Source: an uncultured Lentisphaerota bacterium (lineage in GTDB: Bacteria > Verrucomicrobiota > Lentisphaeria > Victivallales > GWF2-50-93). Taken from it: a stretch of 47,044 nt of DNA. Location: contig CAIQLG010000130.1 in NCBI GenBank assembly GCA_903872565.1, positions 1-47,044 on the forward strand, written 5' to 3'. A program made the position numbers and the translations under genes. The notes beneath the pieces were generated by a model that worked only from the letters and a program-made list of their open reading frames with translations, searched no databases and was not told where the DNA came from. Within the stretch, counting starts at the first letter, position 1. Each line of letters begins with the position of its first letter. Shown piece after piece: positions 17,306-25,839 of the stretch.

Positions 17306-17355
17306 GAAACTGCCAAAAAGAACACGCTAAAGCTGTGAACACCAACGGCAGTTTC
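17306..17355. repeat. Palindrome-bounded REP-like element
   Basis: GAAACTGCC and GGCAGTTTC form a perfect 9-bp inverted repeat around a 32-base centre. The centre (AAAAAGAACACGCTAAAGCT and onward) matches 31 of 33 bases of the repeat inside the kinase gene at 1317-1349. Confidence 0.65.
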
Positions 17356-17418
17356 AAAGGAGAATAGTATCAAAAACAAAATAGGAAATAATGGAGAAAC
17401 ACTCGAGTTGTTTTCATT

Positions 17419-17448
17419 CTGAATTCTGACTCCTGAATCCTGACTTCC
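17419..17448. repeat. Short imperfect tandem repeat (ctgaatcctgact type)
   Basis: CTGAATTCTGACTCCTGAAT followed by CCTGACTTCC contains about four degenerate copies of a CTGA(A/C)T(T/C)C unit. Non-coding; it lies between two same-strand genes. Confidence 0.5.
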
Positions 17449-17524
17449 AAAATCGAGAATTTAGCTTTTGCACACACTCAAGGAGATATAACTTTAAAAC
17501 GAAGACACTAAAGGATGAACTGAT

Positions 17525-18223
17525 ATGATTACAGAAATTCCAATCAAAAGCCTGGAGGCGCTTGTTGCGAGACAGCTCGGAAATCTATTCATGTTCGAGA
17601 AAAGAGGTGAAGGCAAGATCCTCTCCGAAGGAATCAATCTCGCAATTAAAAAATGCGAAAAATGCTTTTCCCACTCCAAGAACAAATATTATTCGAAAAA
17701 CGGCGAAACCTTCTTCAGCCCCTGGCACAGCGCACAGAACTGCATTTTCCTCTATTATCTTTCACGATCCGTCTTCGAAACTGCGCCCGAGGTCAGAACT
17801 CTCGCCGACAGGATATACTACCTCAACCGCACGCTCAACGGAGCCGATCTCTTCTATGAAGTGAATATGCCTGACATCTTCTTCACCGACCATCCTCTCG
17901 GAAGCATAATGGGACGTGGGGAATATTCCGACTTCTTCTCCTTCGCCCAGAACTGTACTGTCGGAGCCAACAACTATCTCTTCCCTAAATTCGGGAAAAA
18001 TGTCAGGATGATGTCCGGGGCCAAGGTGCTGGGCAAATGCAATGTCGGAGAGAACGTCATATTTGCGGCAAATGCCTATGTGAAGGACACCGATATCCCA
18101 TCCTGCTCCATCGTCTTCGGCAACTATCCGGACATTGTAATAAAAACACGCGATGAAACATATTTCACCAAGTTCGGCTGGAAAAATCCTGACAGTGATT
18201 CCCCTGAGGATGGAGTTCGGTGA
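17525..18223 (+). CDS. Left-handed beta-helix (hexapeptide) acetyltransferase, SAT-like
   Basis: 232 residues. The N-terminal half is helical. The middle has IFFTDHPLGSIMGRGEYSDF, which resembles the serine-acetyltransferase active-site region (His-Pro-x-Gly). The C-terminus has hexapeptide-type turns (VGANNYLFPKFGKNVRMMSG, VLGKCNVGENVIFAANAYVK) and ends IVFGNYPDIVIK. Such enzymes transfer acetyl groups from acetyl-CoA to serine, sugars or antibiotics. The stop overlaps the GTG of the next gene (MFS exporter) by 4 bases, so the two act in one operon, possibly modifying and exporting a small molecule (inference). Confidence 0.8.
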   Translation: MITEIPIKSLEALVARQLGNLFMFEKRGEGKILSEGINLAIKKCEKCFSHSKNKYYSKNGETFFSPWHSAQNCIFLYYLSRSVFETAPEVRTLADRIYYLNRTLNGADLFYEVNMPDIFFTDHPLGSIMGRGEYSDFFSFAQNCTVGANNYLFPKFGKNVRMMSGAKVLGKCNVGENVIFAANAYVKDTDIPSCSIVFGNYPDIVIKTRDETYFTKFGWKNPDSDSPEDGVR

Positions 18224-19491
18224 AGATCCATCTTCCGGCAATCGCCAGGGCATTCGGGCACAGAAATTACCGGCTCTTCTATGCGGGACAACTGATATCG
18301 CTATGCGGCACCTGGATGCAGATGGTCGCGCAGTCCTGGCTAATATATAGGCTTACAGGTTCGGCATTACTGCTCGGTCTCGTAAGCTTCTCATCACAGA
18401 TTCCGATGCTGATCATGTCTCCACTGGGTGGTGCGACAGCCGACAGATTCGAGAAAAGGAAGATCCTTCTTGCCACACAGACAACATCAATGGTTCTCTC
18501 TCTGCTTCTCGCAGGGCTCACACTGGCGGGACATATAAAGGTATGGGAGATTGTGGTAATCGCAGCCATCATGGGTGCCATACACGCATTCGACATGCCG
18601 GCCAGGCATGCTTTTGTAGTGGAGATGGTTGGAAAAAAAGATCTTGTCAATGCGATCGCTCTCAATTCCTCGATGTTCAATGCCGCACGCGTACTGGGCC
18701 CCTCGATTGGGGGAGTCATCGTCGCATCTTTCGGAGAGGGATGGTGTTTCCTCCTTAACGGGCTGAGCTTCTGCACCATGATAGCCGCACTGCTAATGAT
18801 GCACTTCGCTCCGCAAAAAAGCCAGAGACATCACGAAACCGCTCTTTCAAGCATCTTGAGTGGTTTCGTATTTTCCTGGAACACATTGCCGATAAGAAGC
18901 CTTCTGATTCTACTCGCTGTTGTAAGCCTGCTAGGAATGCCTTATACCGTACTGATGCCGATTTTCGCGAGAGAGATTCTGGGTGGTGGTCCGCAAACCC
19001 TCGGAATTCTGATGGGTTCTGTCGGGGTCGGCGCGTTCACTGGCGCACTTGTGCTGGCCGCGAGAAAAGAAGTCCACGGTCTGGGACAATGGATAATGCT
19101 TTCCGCAGCAGGATTTGGCATCTCCCTCCTGTTTTTCTCCTTCTCCACGAACATCTGGCTTTCCGCAGCCCTGCTCTTTCCGGCAGGTTTCTTTTTCATC
19201 GGACAGATGGCATCGTCCAATACACTCATCCAGACAATAGTCCCCGACAGGCTAAGGGGAAGGGCCATGTCGGTCTACTCCATGATGTTCGTAGGCATTG
19301 CACCTTTCGGCTCTCTGATGGCTGGCGCATGCGCCGAACACCTCGGAGCGCCAGCGACAGTGGCAATATGCGGCCTTGCATGCATCCTTGCATCCGTCCT
19401 TTTCGGCCTGGGGCTCAGCAAATTCAGCCACACGGCCAGGCAGATGATCGTGGACGCAGAAGCCGCATCTGGAACCCCAGCAGAGGAATAA
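18220..19491 (+). CDS. MFS transporter (EntS/MFS_3-like exporter)
   Basis: 423 residues from a GTG that overlaps the previous stop (GTGA). About 12 hydrophobic segments. The N-terminal signature HRNYRLFYAGQLISLCGTWM and SPLGGATADRFEKRKIL (loop 2-3) is typical of the MFS_3 group, which includes enterobactin exporter EntS. Helices 7-12 have PLRGRAMSVYSMMF-like PDRLRGRAMSVYSMMFVGI. Co-translated with the acetyltransferase, so its substrate may be the acetylated compound. Substrate unknown. Confidence 0.9.
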   Translation: MKIHLPAIARAFGHRNYRLFYAGQLISLCGTWMQMVAQSWLIYRLTGSALLLGLVSFSSQIPMLIMSPLGGATADRFEKRKILLATQTTSMVLSLLLAGLTLAGHIKVWEIVVIAAIMGAIHAFDMPARHAFVVEMVGKKDLVNAIALNSSMFNAARVLGPSIGGVIVASFGEGWCFLLNGLSFCTMIAALLMMHFAPQKSQRHHETALSSILSGFVFSWNTLPIRSLLILLAVVSLLGMPYTVLMPIFAREILGGGPQTLGILMGSVGVGAFTGALVLAARKEVHGLGQWIMLSAAGFGISLLFFSFSTNIWLSAALLFPAGFFFIGQMASSNTLIQTIVPDRLRGRAMSVYSMMFVGIAPFGSLMAGACAEHLGAPATVAICGLACILASVLFGLGLSKFSHTARQMIVDAEAASGTPAEE

Positions 19492-19534
19492 TAAACGTCA
19501 AACTGGGGAGATGGGCGCAATATTTCATCCTAAG

Positions 19535-19602
19535 GCGGGCTTCGCCCGCAACCCAAATCCAAAATTCTAATATCTAAATCCTAAACAAATCCAAATGAGT
19601 CA
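19535..19602. repeat. GCGGGC-TTC-GCCCGC hairpin and trailing 'aaatcctaaac' repeat
   Basis: A perfect 6-bp hairpin with a 3-base loop (19535-19549) is followed by CCAAATCCAAAATTCTAATA and AAATCCTAAACAAATCC, degenerate copies of an AATCC(T/A)AA unit. Part of the hairpin (GGCTTCGCCCGCAACC) recurs at 17223. A similar hairpin, GCGGGC-GTG-GCCCGT, occurs at 22236. Probably a dispersed palindromic repeat. Confidence 0.5.
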
Positions 19603-19698
19603 AACTCGAAATTTAAAACGGAATAAATCAAATGGGAAGCTTGCATTTTTTGTTTTATAGAATACCAGGGAATCTCCACAGAATCCCAAGCTTAGGGA

Positions 19699-20112
19699 CT
19701 ATTCTTCAATGAAGAAAATATTTTCAGGCAGGGCTTGGCGTGTGATTCCGGGTCCCTCCCATTCAATCTTCAATTCGGAGTCGAATTCATCTTGCATGAA
19801 ATAAATATCAACCGGATGGTATCCGGCCTTGAGACCTACAGAAAATTCAGCCACAGTCCTTGACCATGCGGATGGCCTTCTGTGCATTTCGGCACCATGT
19901 AACGTCATCATCACCCTTCCTGTGGCATCAATGTTGAACCAATACAAACCATCTGCGGGAATTTTGATAAACGACGAGAATTTTAAAGCAAAAAACTTTT
20001 CAGATGTGATGAAGATGCCGTCATATCCAATTGTCATCCCGGAAATTTCAGAAGGGGGGAGATATTCGCAGAGTTCCCACGTATCTGGGGTGATCGAGTA
20101 CAGGATTGGCAA
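19699..20112 (-). pseudogene. PA14-like C-terminal domain, separated from its gene by a frameshift
   Basis: 137 residues. The core (GYDGIFITSEKFFALKFSSF, IPADGLYWFNIDATG, VGLKAGYHPVDIYFMQ, LKIEWEGPGI) has the strand pattern of PA14 / beta-sandwich carbohydrate-binding modules. It has no ribosome site of its own and overlaps the 3' end of the 20048-21943 frame by 65 bases. Reading across (…SVAEIANPVL then YSITPDTWELCEYLPP) restores one continuous protein. I therefore treat it as the detached end of the upstream gene; a sequencing indel would give the same picture. Confidence 0.65.
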
Positions 20113-21943
20113 TTTCTGCCACAGAGGTCAAATCAATGAGGTAATGTGTTGGATTTTCCTGCATAAGCTTCTTCTTGAAATCCCACCATGACTGTGAGAT
20201 TTCCCTGTAGTTTTCCGCCGATATATTTCTCACATATTGATAATAGAGGTGTTTAAGGAGGAAGGGCAGATCCACCTTTGTGGGATCTTTAACATGAAAA
20301 GCCTTGCAGAAAGTTTCGATGCTAAGATTTTCACCGAGTAGCACCTCGGTCTGCGGATTGCCGGGAATGGCTGAGATAAGCCTTGGCACACAGGCGATGC
20401 AGTCATAGGAATCTCCGCCAGTCGCGATCCTTACAAAGTTCTTTCCGTATAATTCCAGGAGTTTAGGAATGTCAGACGGAGCCTGTCTTAATATGAAACC
20501 CGAGATATTGTCGGAAAGATTTGTGGAGTCTATCATTCGCTTGCACCATTCATTCCGCTTTTCCTTGGATTTTTTGATTCTTTCAGTGTAATCTTCTGAT
20601 GTTCTGTCTTTTTCAGCTTGTTTGAACCAACCGTCCATAGAGTCAAGATGCACTTCCCTGAGTTCAAGTCTCAGGTTGGGCAGTGCCGGAAAATCCAGGG
20701 AGAGCAGCCACTCGAATTCTTCAAGCATCATGTCGGGATCTTCTGAGAAGCATGGCAGGCCATTGAGGTATGTGGCAAGGAACGTGGTATTGTCGAGGGA
20801 GAAGGAGTTTTTCTCCGCGAATTCCGCAAGATGTGATTTCACATTGACAAACTTAAGGTTCGGATTGTCATTGCCGAGCGCCATTGCCGCATCAGCTGCG
20901 GTGCGCGACTTTTCATACTGGCCGGCCCGGCAGGCCCAGAACGCCTCGTTTGCATAGGCATCAGACTCCATGTCCACCTTCCAGGCCTCGAGGGTTCCAT
21001 CTGTCTGGCGCTGACCCATTTTCATCACAAGTTCGCTTGAGAGTGCATTGACAAGGGCGACTGGATCGCTGAGTTTCCCGCTCCGTCTTATTATCTCAGG
21101 TTTTTCCTGTCCTGGCCGCGAAAGGAAGACTGCGATCTCGACAAGGTCTTTTTCCTCTGAGACGTTTTCCAACAGGCCTTCGATAATGTAGGCACCCGTC
21201 CAGAACTGTTTCGTGGATTCCTGGAGATCTTTTTCCCATTGCAGAGCGCCTAGACGCCATCTTTCCAGGACAAAAATCTCTTTCTGCATCATCAGTCGCA
21301 ATTCCATCAACAGTCGAAGTTTGTTTGCGAAGCGAAGCCCGGCCTCGTTGTTCCAAGACGAGCGGATATTCAGTATCGAAACAGGAATTGCGTGCGCCTT
21401 GGACACTGCGAGTTTTTCGAGCGAAGGGCTGAATACTTGCGCTACGGCAGCCCCCCATGAAATTGAATCACTATGCATACTTGGATCATTCACCCAGACG
21501 TTTATGATTGCACCGGACTCCACTGCCACGAGCCGTGCGCTGAGCATGCTTTTGCCTTCAAATTCGAAGGCCTTGACGATAATTACTCCTTGAGCTCCGA
21601 GCAACTGCCCGGTTTTTATCGGATCAGCGGAGGAGGAGGCACCGAACGCTGCGATTTCCTGTTCCCTCAACACCTTTTCAATATCCGATCGTTCCACCAT
21701 AATCACCCCGGATTCTTTCGAAAGCTTCTCCGTTAGCAGATCAATTTCCGCGAGGTTCTTGTCCAGATCGCCCAGAATGGCAATTCTGGTCTGCGCAGAT
21801 AGCGTCATCGGGATAGAGCAGATAATGACAAGCAAGTAAAGCGGCAAACGCACACCGCCCAACGAAATTAGAAGGAGATCGGGGAACATAATTGCTCTAA
21901 CAAAGGATGGTATATATCGTACACAAATAGTATGACTTATCAT
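20048..21943 (-). CDS. CsgG/FlgO-like plus TPR-like protein, exported, C-terminally frameshifted
   Basis: 631 residues from 21943, or 613 from an ATG at 21889, which places a signal peptide (LPLYLLVIICSIPMTLSAQ) nearer the start; I slightly favour the latter. The first ~110 residues after the signal resemble the CsgG/FlgO family: RIAILGDL, MVERSDIEKVLREQEIAAFG, GQLLGAQGVIIV. The middle is helical with a TPR-like unit (ANEAFWACRAGQYEKSRTAA). The frame ends in a tail (DHPRYVGTLRISPPF) that looks out of frame, while the next frame continues into a PA14-like domain. Probably a periplasmic or outer-membrane protein; function unknown. Confidence 0.7.
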   Translation of the reverse strand: MISHTICVRYIPSFVRAIMFPDLLLISLGGVRLPLYLLVIICSIPMTLSAQTRIAILGDLDKNLAEIDLLTEKLSKESGVIMVERSDIEKVLREQEIAAFGASSSADPIKTGQLLGAQGVIIVKAFEFEGKSMLSARLVAVESGAIINVWVNDPSMHSDSISWGAAVAQVFSPSLEKLAVSKAHAIPVSILNIRSSWNNEAGLRFANKLRLLMELRLMMQKEIFVLERWRLGALQWEKDLQESTKQFWTGAYIIEGLLENVSEEKDLVEIAVFLSRPGQEKPEIIRRSGKLSDPVALVNALSSELVMKMGQRQTDGTLEAWKVDMESDAYANEAFWACRAGQYEKSRTAADAAMALGNDNPNLKFVNVKSHLAEFAEKNSFSLDNTTFLATYLNGLPCFSEDPDMMLEEFEWLLSLDFPALPNLRLELREVHLDSMDGWFKQAEKDRTSEDYTERIKKSKEKRNEWCKRMIDSTNLSDNISGFILRQAPSDIPKLLELYGKNFVRIATGGDSYDCIACVPRLISAIPGNPQTEVLLGENLSIETFCKAFHVKDPTKVDLPFLLKHLYYQYVRNISAENYREISQSWWDFKKKLMQENPTHYLIDLTSVAEIANPVLDHPRYVGTLRISPPF

Positions 21944-22067
21944 TTATGTTTCTCGTGATCAATAAATTTGATATTACAGTTTAAATTCTGCCCCGATTTT
22001 TTCAATCACCGCTGAAGCTTATTGAATATTGCCCGACGGTTTGCACGGCGCAACTCATTACAATTCA

Positions 22068-22214
22068 TTACTTCAAAGGAATATCTGCTCCGTAGGAATT
22101 AAAGATAGCGATTCCGGCATTCTTCTTCACGGCCCCTATCGCCGCCTTGGTATATTTGTCGTCTTCAGTACCCCCGGTATTTATCTGATTTAAGTTTATT
22201 TCACTTGAGGTTGT
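22068..22214 (-). pseudogene. Short coding remnant without a start codon
   Basis: In the otherwise gene-free stretch 21944-22251 a minus-strand frame is open for 48 codons. It encodes a plausible protein end (GGTEDDKYTKAAIGAVKKNA, GIAIFNSYGADIPLK) and stops at TAA. It is closed upstream by a TAG at 22215 and has no ATG/GTG/TTG in a suitable place, so it is most likely the surviving C-terminus of a deleted gene. Family not recognised. Confidence 0.35.
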
Positions 22215-22251
22215 CTAGGATTTAGGATTTGTGTGGCGGGCGTGGCCCGTC

Positions 22252-23232
22252 TTATGTCTTCAGCCTCGGATCAAGGATGTCACGAAGTGCGTCACCCGCG
22301 ATATGCAGTGAAAGGACAAAGAAGAACATGAATCCTGTGGCAGCGCCGACCTCCCACCAGACACCTCTCCAAAGCCTCTGCTGTCCGTCCGAGATCATGA
22401 CACCCCAGCTTGGCTCAAGCTGAACACCCAGCCCGAGGTAACTCACTATCACCTCGGTCATTATGGCGTATGCGAAACGCATCGTGAAATATATTATGAC
22501 AAGATGAAACACATTCGGGAGAATATGCCTGAAGATGATTCTCGCATCGCCGAACCCCAGACACCGGGCGGCCTGCACAAATGCTCCATCCCTAAGTTTC
22601 ATAACCTCCGCCCGCACAACACGGCAGAGACTCACCCAGCCCGTCAGGCCTATGCCAAGATAGAGGGCAAGCATCCCTGGCTCGATAGAAATGGCAGCTA
22701 CCACCCTTGCAAGCGAAGGATGTAAAAAGCACAACAACAAATTGAGGCTATCCGTGAGATGCTTAACCGTTTCGGTAACATATGGATGCATAAAGCCCTT
22801 CGTGACAAGAAGGGAGAACGCAAGTATGAAAAGCAGTGATGGCATTGCGGCGAAAGTGCTGTAGATCCATACGGTCACATCGTCCACCCATCCGCCGAAA
22901 TACCCCGCGAGCGCACCGAGAACGACCCCGATCAGCATGGAAATACCAGATGCTATGACACCTATCTTTATCGCAGTTTTCACCGCGAAAAAAGCCCTCC
23001 AGAAAACATCTCGTCCCTTGTAATCCGTCCCGATCCAGTGTTGGGAGGAAGGCGACTCATAGGCGTGGGACATGTCGGATTCCTCATAGAGGGGATTTTT
23101 TCCGGAAAATGCACAGTACAGGCTGTAGGACTCCGAAAACAGGCCGATGAGGATATATACCGACAGCACAGTGAATGCGCCCGCCGCAAGCTTGTGCTTC
23201 GCAACTGCCCTGGACATGACTGATAATCGCAT
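22252..23232 (-). CDS. ABC transporter permease, OppC/DppC type
   Basis: 326 residues with one N-terminal helix, a large periplasmic loop and about five further helices, as in OppC. HWIGTDYKGRDVFWRAFFA is the typical OppC_N/early-domain motif, and the EAA loop AARCLGFGDARIIFRHILPN is the contact for the ATPase. The end matches the family (GDALRDILDPRLK). OppC pairs with OppB for uptake of peptides, nickel or similar solutes. No oppA, B, D or F gene lies nearby on this strand: the upstream neighbour is the NuoF-like gene and downstream is a gene remnant. The operon is either split or begins upstream of a rearrangement. Confidence 0.92.
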   Translation of the reverse strand: MRLSVMSRAVAKHKLAAGAFTVLSVYILIGLFSESYSLYCAFSGKNPLYEESDMSHAYESPSSQHWIGTDYKGRDVFWRAFFAVKTAIKIGVIASGISMLIGVVLGALAGYFGGWVDDVTVWIYSTFAAMPSLLFILAFSLLVTKGFMHPYVTETVKHLTDSLNLLLCFLHPSLARVVAAISIEPGMLALYLGIGLTGWVSLCRVVRAEVMKLRDGAFVQAARCLGFGDARIIFRHILPNVFHLVIIYFTMRFAYAIMTEVIVSYLGLGVQLEPSWGVMISDGQQRLWRGVWWEVGAATGFMFFFVLSLHIAGDALRDILDPRLKT

Positions 23233-23308
23233 AAATAATCCAAACTTCAGAGTGTCTTCCTACAGTGAACTACAACAGCTTTTTCAAATCAGGTAGCCGA
23301 GAGATCCA

Positions 23309-25156
23309 TTACTTCTTGTCTATCGCGTGGAATTTGCAGGTTTCATAACAGACACCGCACTTTATGCATCTCGTCTGGTCTATGCTGTGTTTCTGCTTCC
23401 TTTCACCGGAAATGCACGATGCCGGGCAGTTCTTGGCACACATTGTGCAGCCCACGCATTTCTCATTGATGACAAATCTGAGAAGCTTCACGCAGACACC
23501 GGCCGGGCAGTGGTGATCCTTGATATGCATGAGATATTCGTCAAGGTAATTGTTCATCGTGGAGAGTACGGGATTCGGCGAAGTCTGGCCGAGCCCGCAG
23601 AGCGCCGTATCCTTGATCGTCTCGCAAAGCGTCTTCATCTTCGAAAGGATCGCGACATCGGCCCTGCCCTCGCTAATTTCCACGAGCATCTCGTGGAGCC
23701 TCTTGTTTCCGATCCTGCACGGAGTGCATCTTCCGCAGGACTCGTCAAGGGTGAACTCCAGGAAGAATTTGGCGATGTTAACCATGCAGTCGTCCTCATC
23801 CATTACGATCATTCCGCCAGAGCCCATCATGGAGCCGAGCGCTATCAGGGATTCATATTCTATCGGAGTCTCCAGTCTTTCGCTTGTAAGACACCCGCCG
23901 GAGGGACCGCCTGTCTGCACGGCCTTGAATTTTCTTCCCCCCTTGCATCCGCCACCAAGCGTGTAGATTATGTCGAAGAGCTTTATTCCCATCGGAACTT
24001 CTATCAGGCCGACCTTTGATATTTTTCCTGCAAGCGCGAAGACTTTCGTGCCCGGGCATTTTTCTGTTCCGATTTTCCTAAACCATTCTGCTCCGTTTCT
24101 TATTATCGCGCAAACGTTTGCGAAAGTCTCGACATTGTTCACCACCGTGGGTTTTTTCCAGAGCCCTGACACAGCCGGGAATGGAGGCTTGAAGTTTGGT
24201 TCGCCACGGAGCCCCTCGATGGAGTGGATTAGAGCTGTCTCTTCTCCGCACACAAATGCCCCGGCGCCATATTTGAGTTCTATGTCGAAATTAAATTGCG
24301 TCCCCAGGATTCCGTTGCCAAGCAGACCCAAATCCTTCGACTGCCCTATCGCAATAAGGAGCCTCTTGACAGCGAGAGGATATTCGGCGCGGACATAGAT
24401 CACGCCGTTGGTCGCACCTGTCGCATATCCGGCAATAGTCATGGCTTCGAGCACAGAATGCGGGTCTCCCTCGAGAACCGCACGATCCATGAAGGCGCCT
24501 GGGTCTCCTTCGTCTGCATTACAGATTATGTATTTGACATCGCTTTTCTGGGCTGCCGCAAAAGACCATTTTTTCCCGGTCGGAAATCCGCCGCCGCCGC
24601 GTCCGCGCAGACCGGAAGCCGTTATGACGTCAATTACATCCTTAGGCTTCATCGAGGACAGCACTTTTGAAAGTGCGGAATATCCGTCGCGCCGGACATA
24701 GTCATCCAGCTTCTCCGGATCGATTTTTCCGCAGTTTCTAAGCACAAGCTTGGCCTGCAATGTGCCTTCGGTGTATTCTTCGTCCTCCGGGAAGCACCAG
24801 GTGCTTTGAATCTTATCTACGCCGGCGACCTTGACTCCCTTGAGGACAATGGCTTCCGCATTTTCTGGCTTTACGTTTCCGAAAAACGAGGAAGCACCAG
24901 TGTCGCATTCCACCACCTCTATCGAGGGTTCGCTGTGGCACAGCCCCATGCATCCCGTCAAAACTATGCCAACCTTGTCCTGCAGATTTTTTGCCTTGAC
25001 TTCCCTTTCGATAGCCTCGAGGACGGGTGTCGTCCCGGCAGCTATCCCGCAAGTCCCCATCGAAACCAGGATTTGCCTCTCGTAAGTTTTGGTGTTGGAA
25101 TTTATCTTGGAACGGTACTCCTCGAGTTCACGCGGATTGTGTATTTTAACTGTCAT
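23309..25156 (-). CDS. NuoF/HndC-like NAD(P)H-binding flavoprotein subunit
   Basis: 615 residues with the extended HydB/HndC layout. An N-terminal thioredoxin-like [2Fe-2S] domain (GTCGIAAG, VLTGCMGLCH) is followed by the NuoF core, with GLRGRGGGGFPTGKKW (FMN/NADH), CNADEGDPGAFMDR, CGEETALI and CGRCTPCRIG ([4Fe-4S]). A C-terminal ferredoxin domain with two [4Fe-4S] motifs (CVGCTMCAKNCP, CIKCGVCYETCK) follows. In known relatives this subunit oxidises NAD(P)H and passes electrons to an [FeFe]-hydrogenase, formate dehydrogenase or similar partner, often with flavin-based bifurcation. The NuoE-like gene precedes it by 6 bases, but no HydA or other catalytic partner follows: the next gene is an ABC permease. 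A partner at another locus, or a link with the Ech operon 4 kb away, is inference. Confidence 0.93.
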   Translation of the reverse strand: MTVKIHNPRELEEYRSKINSNTKTYERQILVSMGTCGIAAGTTPVLEAIEREVKAKNLQDKVGIVLTGCMGLCHSEPSIEVVECDTGASSFFGNVKPENAEAIVLKGVKVAGVDKIQSTWCFPEDEEYTEGTLQAKLVLRNCGKIDPEKLDDYVRRDGYSALSKVLSSMKPKDVIDVITASGLRGRGGGGFPTGKKWSFAAAQKSDVKYIICNADEGDPGAFMDRAVLEGDPHSVLEAMTIAGYATGATNGVIYVRAEYPLAVKRLLIAIGQSKDLGLLGNGILGTQFNFDIELKYGAGAFVCGEETALIHSIEGLRGEPNFKPPFPAVSGLWKKPTVVNNVETFANVCAIIRNGAEWFRKIGTEKCPGTKVFALAGKISKVGLIEVPMGIKLFDIIYTLGGGCKGGRKFKAVQTGGPSGGCLTSERLETPIEYESLIALGSMMGSGGMIVMDEDDCMVNIAKFFLEFTLDESCGRCTPCRIGNKRLHEMLVEISEGRADVAILSKMKTLCETIKDTALCGLGQTSPNPVLSTMNNYLDEYLMHIKDHHCPAGVCVKLLRFVINEKCVGCTMCAKNCPASCISGERKQKHSIDQTRCIKCGVCYETCKFHAIDKK

Positions 25157-25162
25157 ATCTTT

Positions 25163-25705
25163 TTATTCCCCTATTTTTAAATCTTGGCAGTCCGCAAGAA
25201 TGTCAGGCACCATCTTTGTGGTGACATTTCCGTAGACCTTGTCGTTGACCATCACGACCGGGGCCAGACTGCATGCGCCCACGCATCTCAGGCATCCGAT
25301 GGAAAACTTCATGTCGCCGGTCGTCTCTCCCTCAGATATGTTCAAATATCTCTTGAACTCGCCGAGGATCTTGTCCGCTCCTTTGACAAAGCAAGCAGTG
25401 CCAGTACATACATTTATCACATATCTTCCCTTCGGAACGATAGTAAAAAATGTATAGAAACTGACCACGCCGTAAACCTCCGAGAGGTGCAGCTTTAGCT
25501 TGTCCGCCACAAAAAGCTGGAGTTCCTCCGGCAGATACCCGAAAATACCCTGCGCTTTGTGGAGGCATTGTATAAGAAAACCCCTGTTCCTGGACGAATT
25601 GTCCGTCAGTGGAAGTGACTCGATATATTTTTCCAGTTCAATTCTCTTGTCCGGAAACTTCTTCACTATCGATTCCGACTTACAAGATGTCGTTTCACAT
25701 TTCAT
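25163..25705 (-). CDS. NuoE/HndA-like [2Fe-2S] subunit
   Basis: 180 residues from the ATG at 25705, chosen over an upstream TTG because AAGGA lies 8 bases before it. It has a helical N-domain (FLIQCLHKAQGIFGYLP) and a thioredoxin-like ferredoxin fold. The four ligands of the [2Fe-2S] cluster are in CTGTACFVKG and GCLRCVGACSLAPV. It forms a unit with the NuoF-like protein downstream (6-base gap) and relays electrons from the flavin to further clusters. Confidence 0.94.
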   Translation of the reverse strand: MKCETTSCKSESIVKKFPDKRIELEKYIESLPLTDNSSRNRGFLIQCLHKAQGIFGYLPEELQLFVADKLKLHLSEVYGVVSFYTFFTIVPKGRYVINVCTGTACFVKGADKILGEFKRYLNISEGETTGDMKFSIGCLRCVGACSLAPVVMVNDKVYGNVTTKMVPDILADCQDLKIGE

Positions 25706-25839
25706 TGCCAATATCCTTGAAAAAAGAGATTAGAGGATCTTTCCCGAATTCAGAGAAGTTATTTCAGAACTCGCAAATATCAAATGGGAACTTTAAAAAA
25801 GATGCAGACTTAATTAGGATTCAGAGTTTGTGCAATCAC

